Assembly (NCBI GenBank): GCA_030587505.1
Contig: JAUQYY010000373.1
Coordinates: forward strand, 1 to 31,111
DNA from: Candidatus Sigynarchaeota archaeon
Lineage (GTDB): Archaea > Asgardarchaeota > Jordarchaeia > Jordarchaeales > Jordarchaeaceae
Direction: 5' to 3'
DNA length: 31,111 nt
This document shows, piece by piece, positions 31,104 through 31,111 of this stretch. Under the pieces are notes generated by a model. The model had not been told where the DNA came from and searched no databases. It saw nothing but the letters and a program-made list of their open reading frames with translations. The translations under genes and the position numbers were made by a program. Positions within the stretch are counted from its first letter, which is position 1. Each line of letters begins with the position of its first letter.

Positions 31104-31111
31104 CTTATATA
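31104..31111 (-). promoter_or_regulatory. TATA box of the second flavoprotein gene
   Basis: Minus-strand tatataag at the right edge of the window predicts transcription from about 31082. The upstream part of the promoter is outside the window. Confidence 0.5.

Noticed and set aside
1..31111. CRISPR arrays, insertion sequences, integrase or phage genes and toxin-antitoxin pairs
   Set aside because: No spaced repeats, terminal inverted repeats with a transposase, or matching protein motifs were seen anywhere in the window.

Overview
The window is chromosomal DNA from an archaeon. The evidence is the LysW carrier-protein route for lysine/ornithine, a purine cluster with split PurS/PurQ/PurL, two geranylgeranyl-reductase-type flavoproteins with a dedicated ferredoxin, a free-standing MetRS-beta-type tRNA-binding protein, and TATA boxes 20-30 bases in front of many starts. 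An uncultured TACK-group archaeon (Bathyarchaeia or a relative) fits best, but that is inference. There are no rRNA, tRNA, CRISPR, transposase or phage genes.

Left part (1-8411): a divergent pair of radical SAM proteins, resembling the two halves of the archaeal two-protein lipoyl synthase (LipS1/LipS2), followed by an unknown conserved-looking protein. Next comes a 754-residue minus-strand protein with a TrmB-type winged helix, about 500 residues of coiled coil and a PLD-like C-terminal domain. It is bordered on both sides by G-rich polypurine intergenic DNA and by two tiny candidate genes (39 and 31 residues), each with a TATA box placed for leaderless translation. Then, on the minus strand, ferredoxin, geranylgeranyl reductase and the MetRS-beta-like protein.

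Middle (8789-15708): a tight lysWXYZJK operon that takes LysW-bound aminoadipate (or glutamate) to lysine (or ornithine). Facing its end is an unknown protein with a coiled coil and a zinc ribbon, followed by a small four-helix membrane protein.

Purine block (16069-25045): purC-purS, then purQ-purL-purF1-purF2-purD, then purE. These cover amidophosphoribosyl transfer, GAR synthesis, FGAM synthesis, AIR carboxylation and SAICAR synthesis; purM, purB, a GAR formyltransferase, AICAR formylation, IMP cyclohydrolase and purK are not here. Two points stand out. The tandem PurF paralogues have complementary sequence lesions, which suggests they work as a hetero-oligomer. The base composition flips abruptly in the middle of purD (G+T from about 31% to about 60% near 23760). 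Short leader ORFs and hairpins precede purC and purQ.

Right part (25071-31111): a COG2509-type FAD dehydrogenase probably co-transcribed with purE, an unknown basic-tailed helical protein with a leaderless upstream ORF, a cytoplasmic family-2 glycoside hydrolase, a cysteine-rich unknown, and a second geranylgeranyl-reductase-family flavoprotein whose promoter holds a long inverted repeat.
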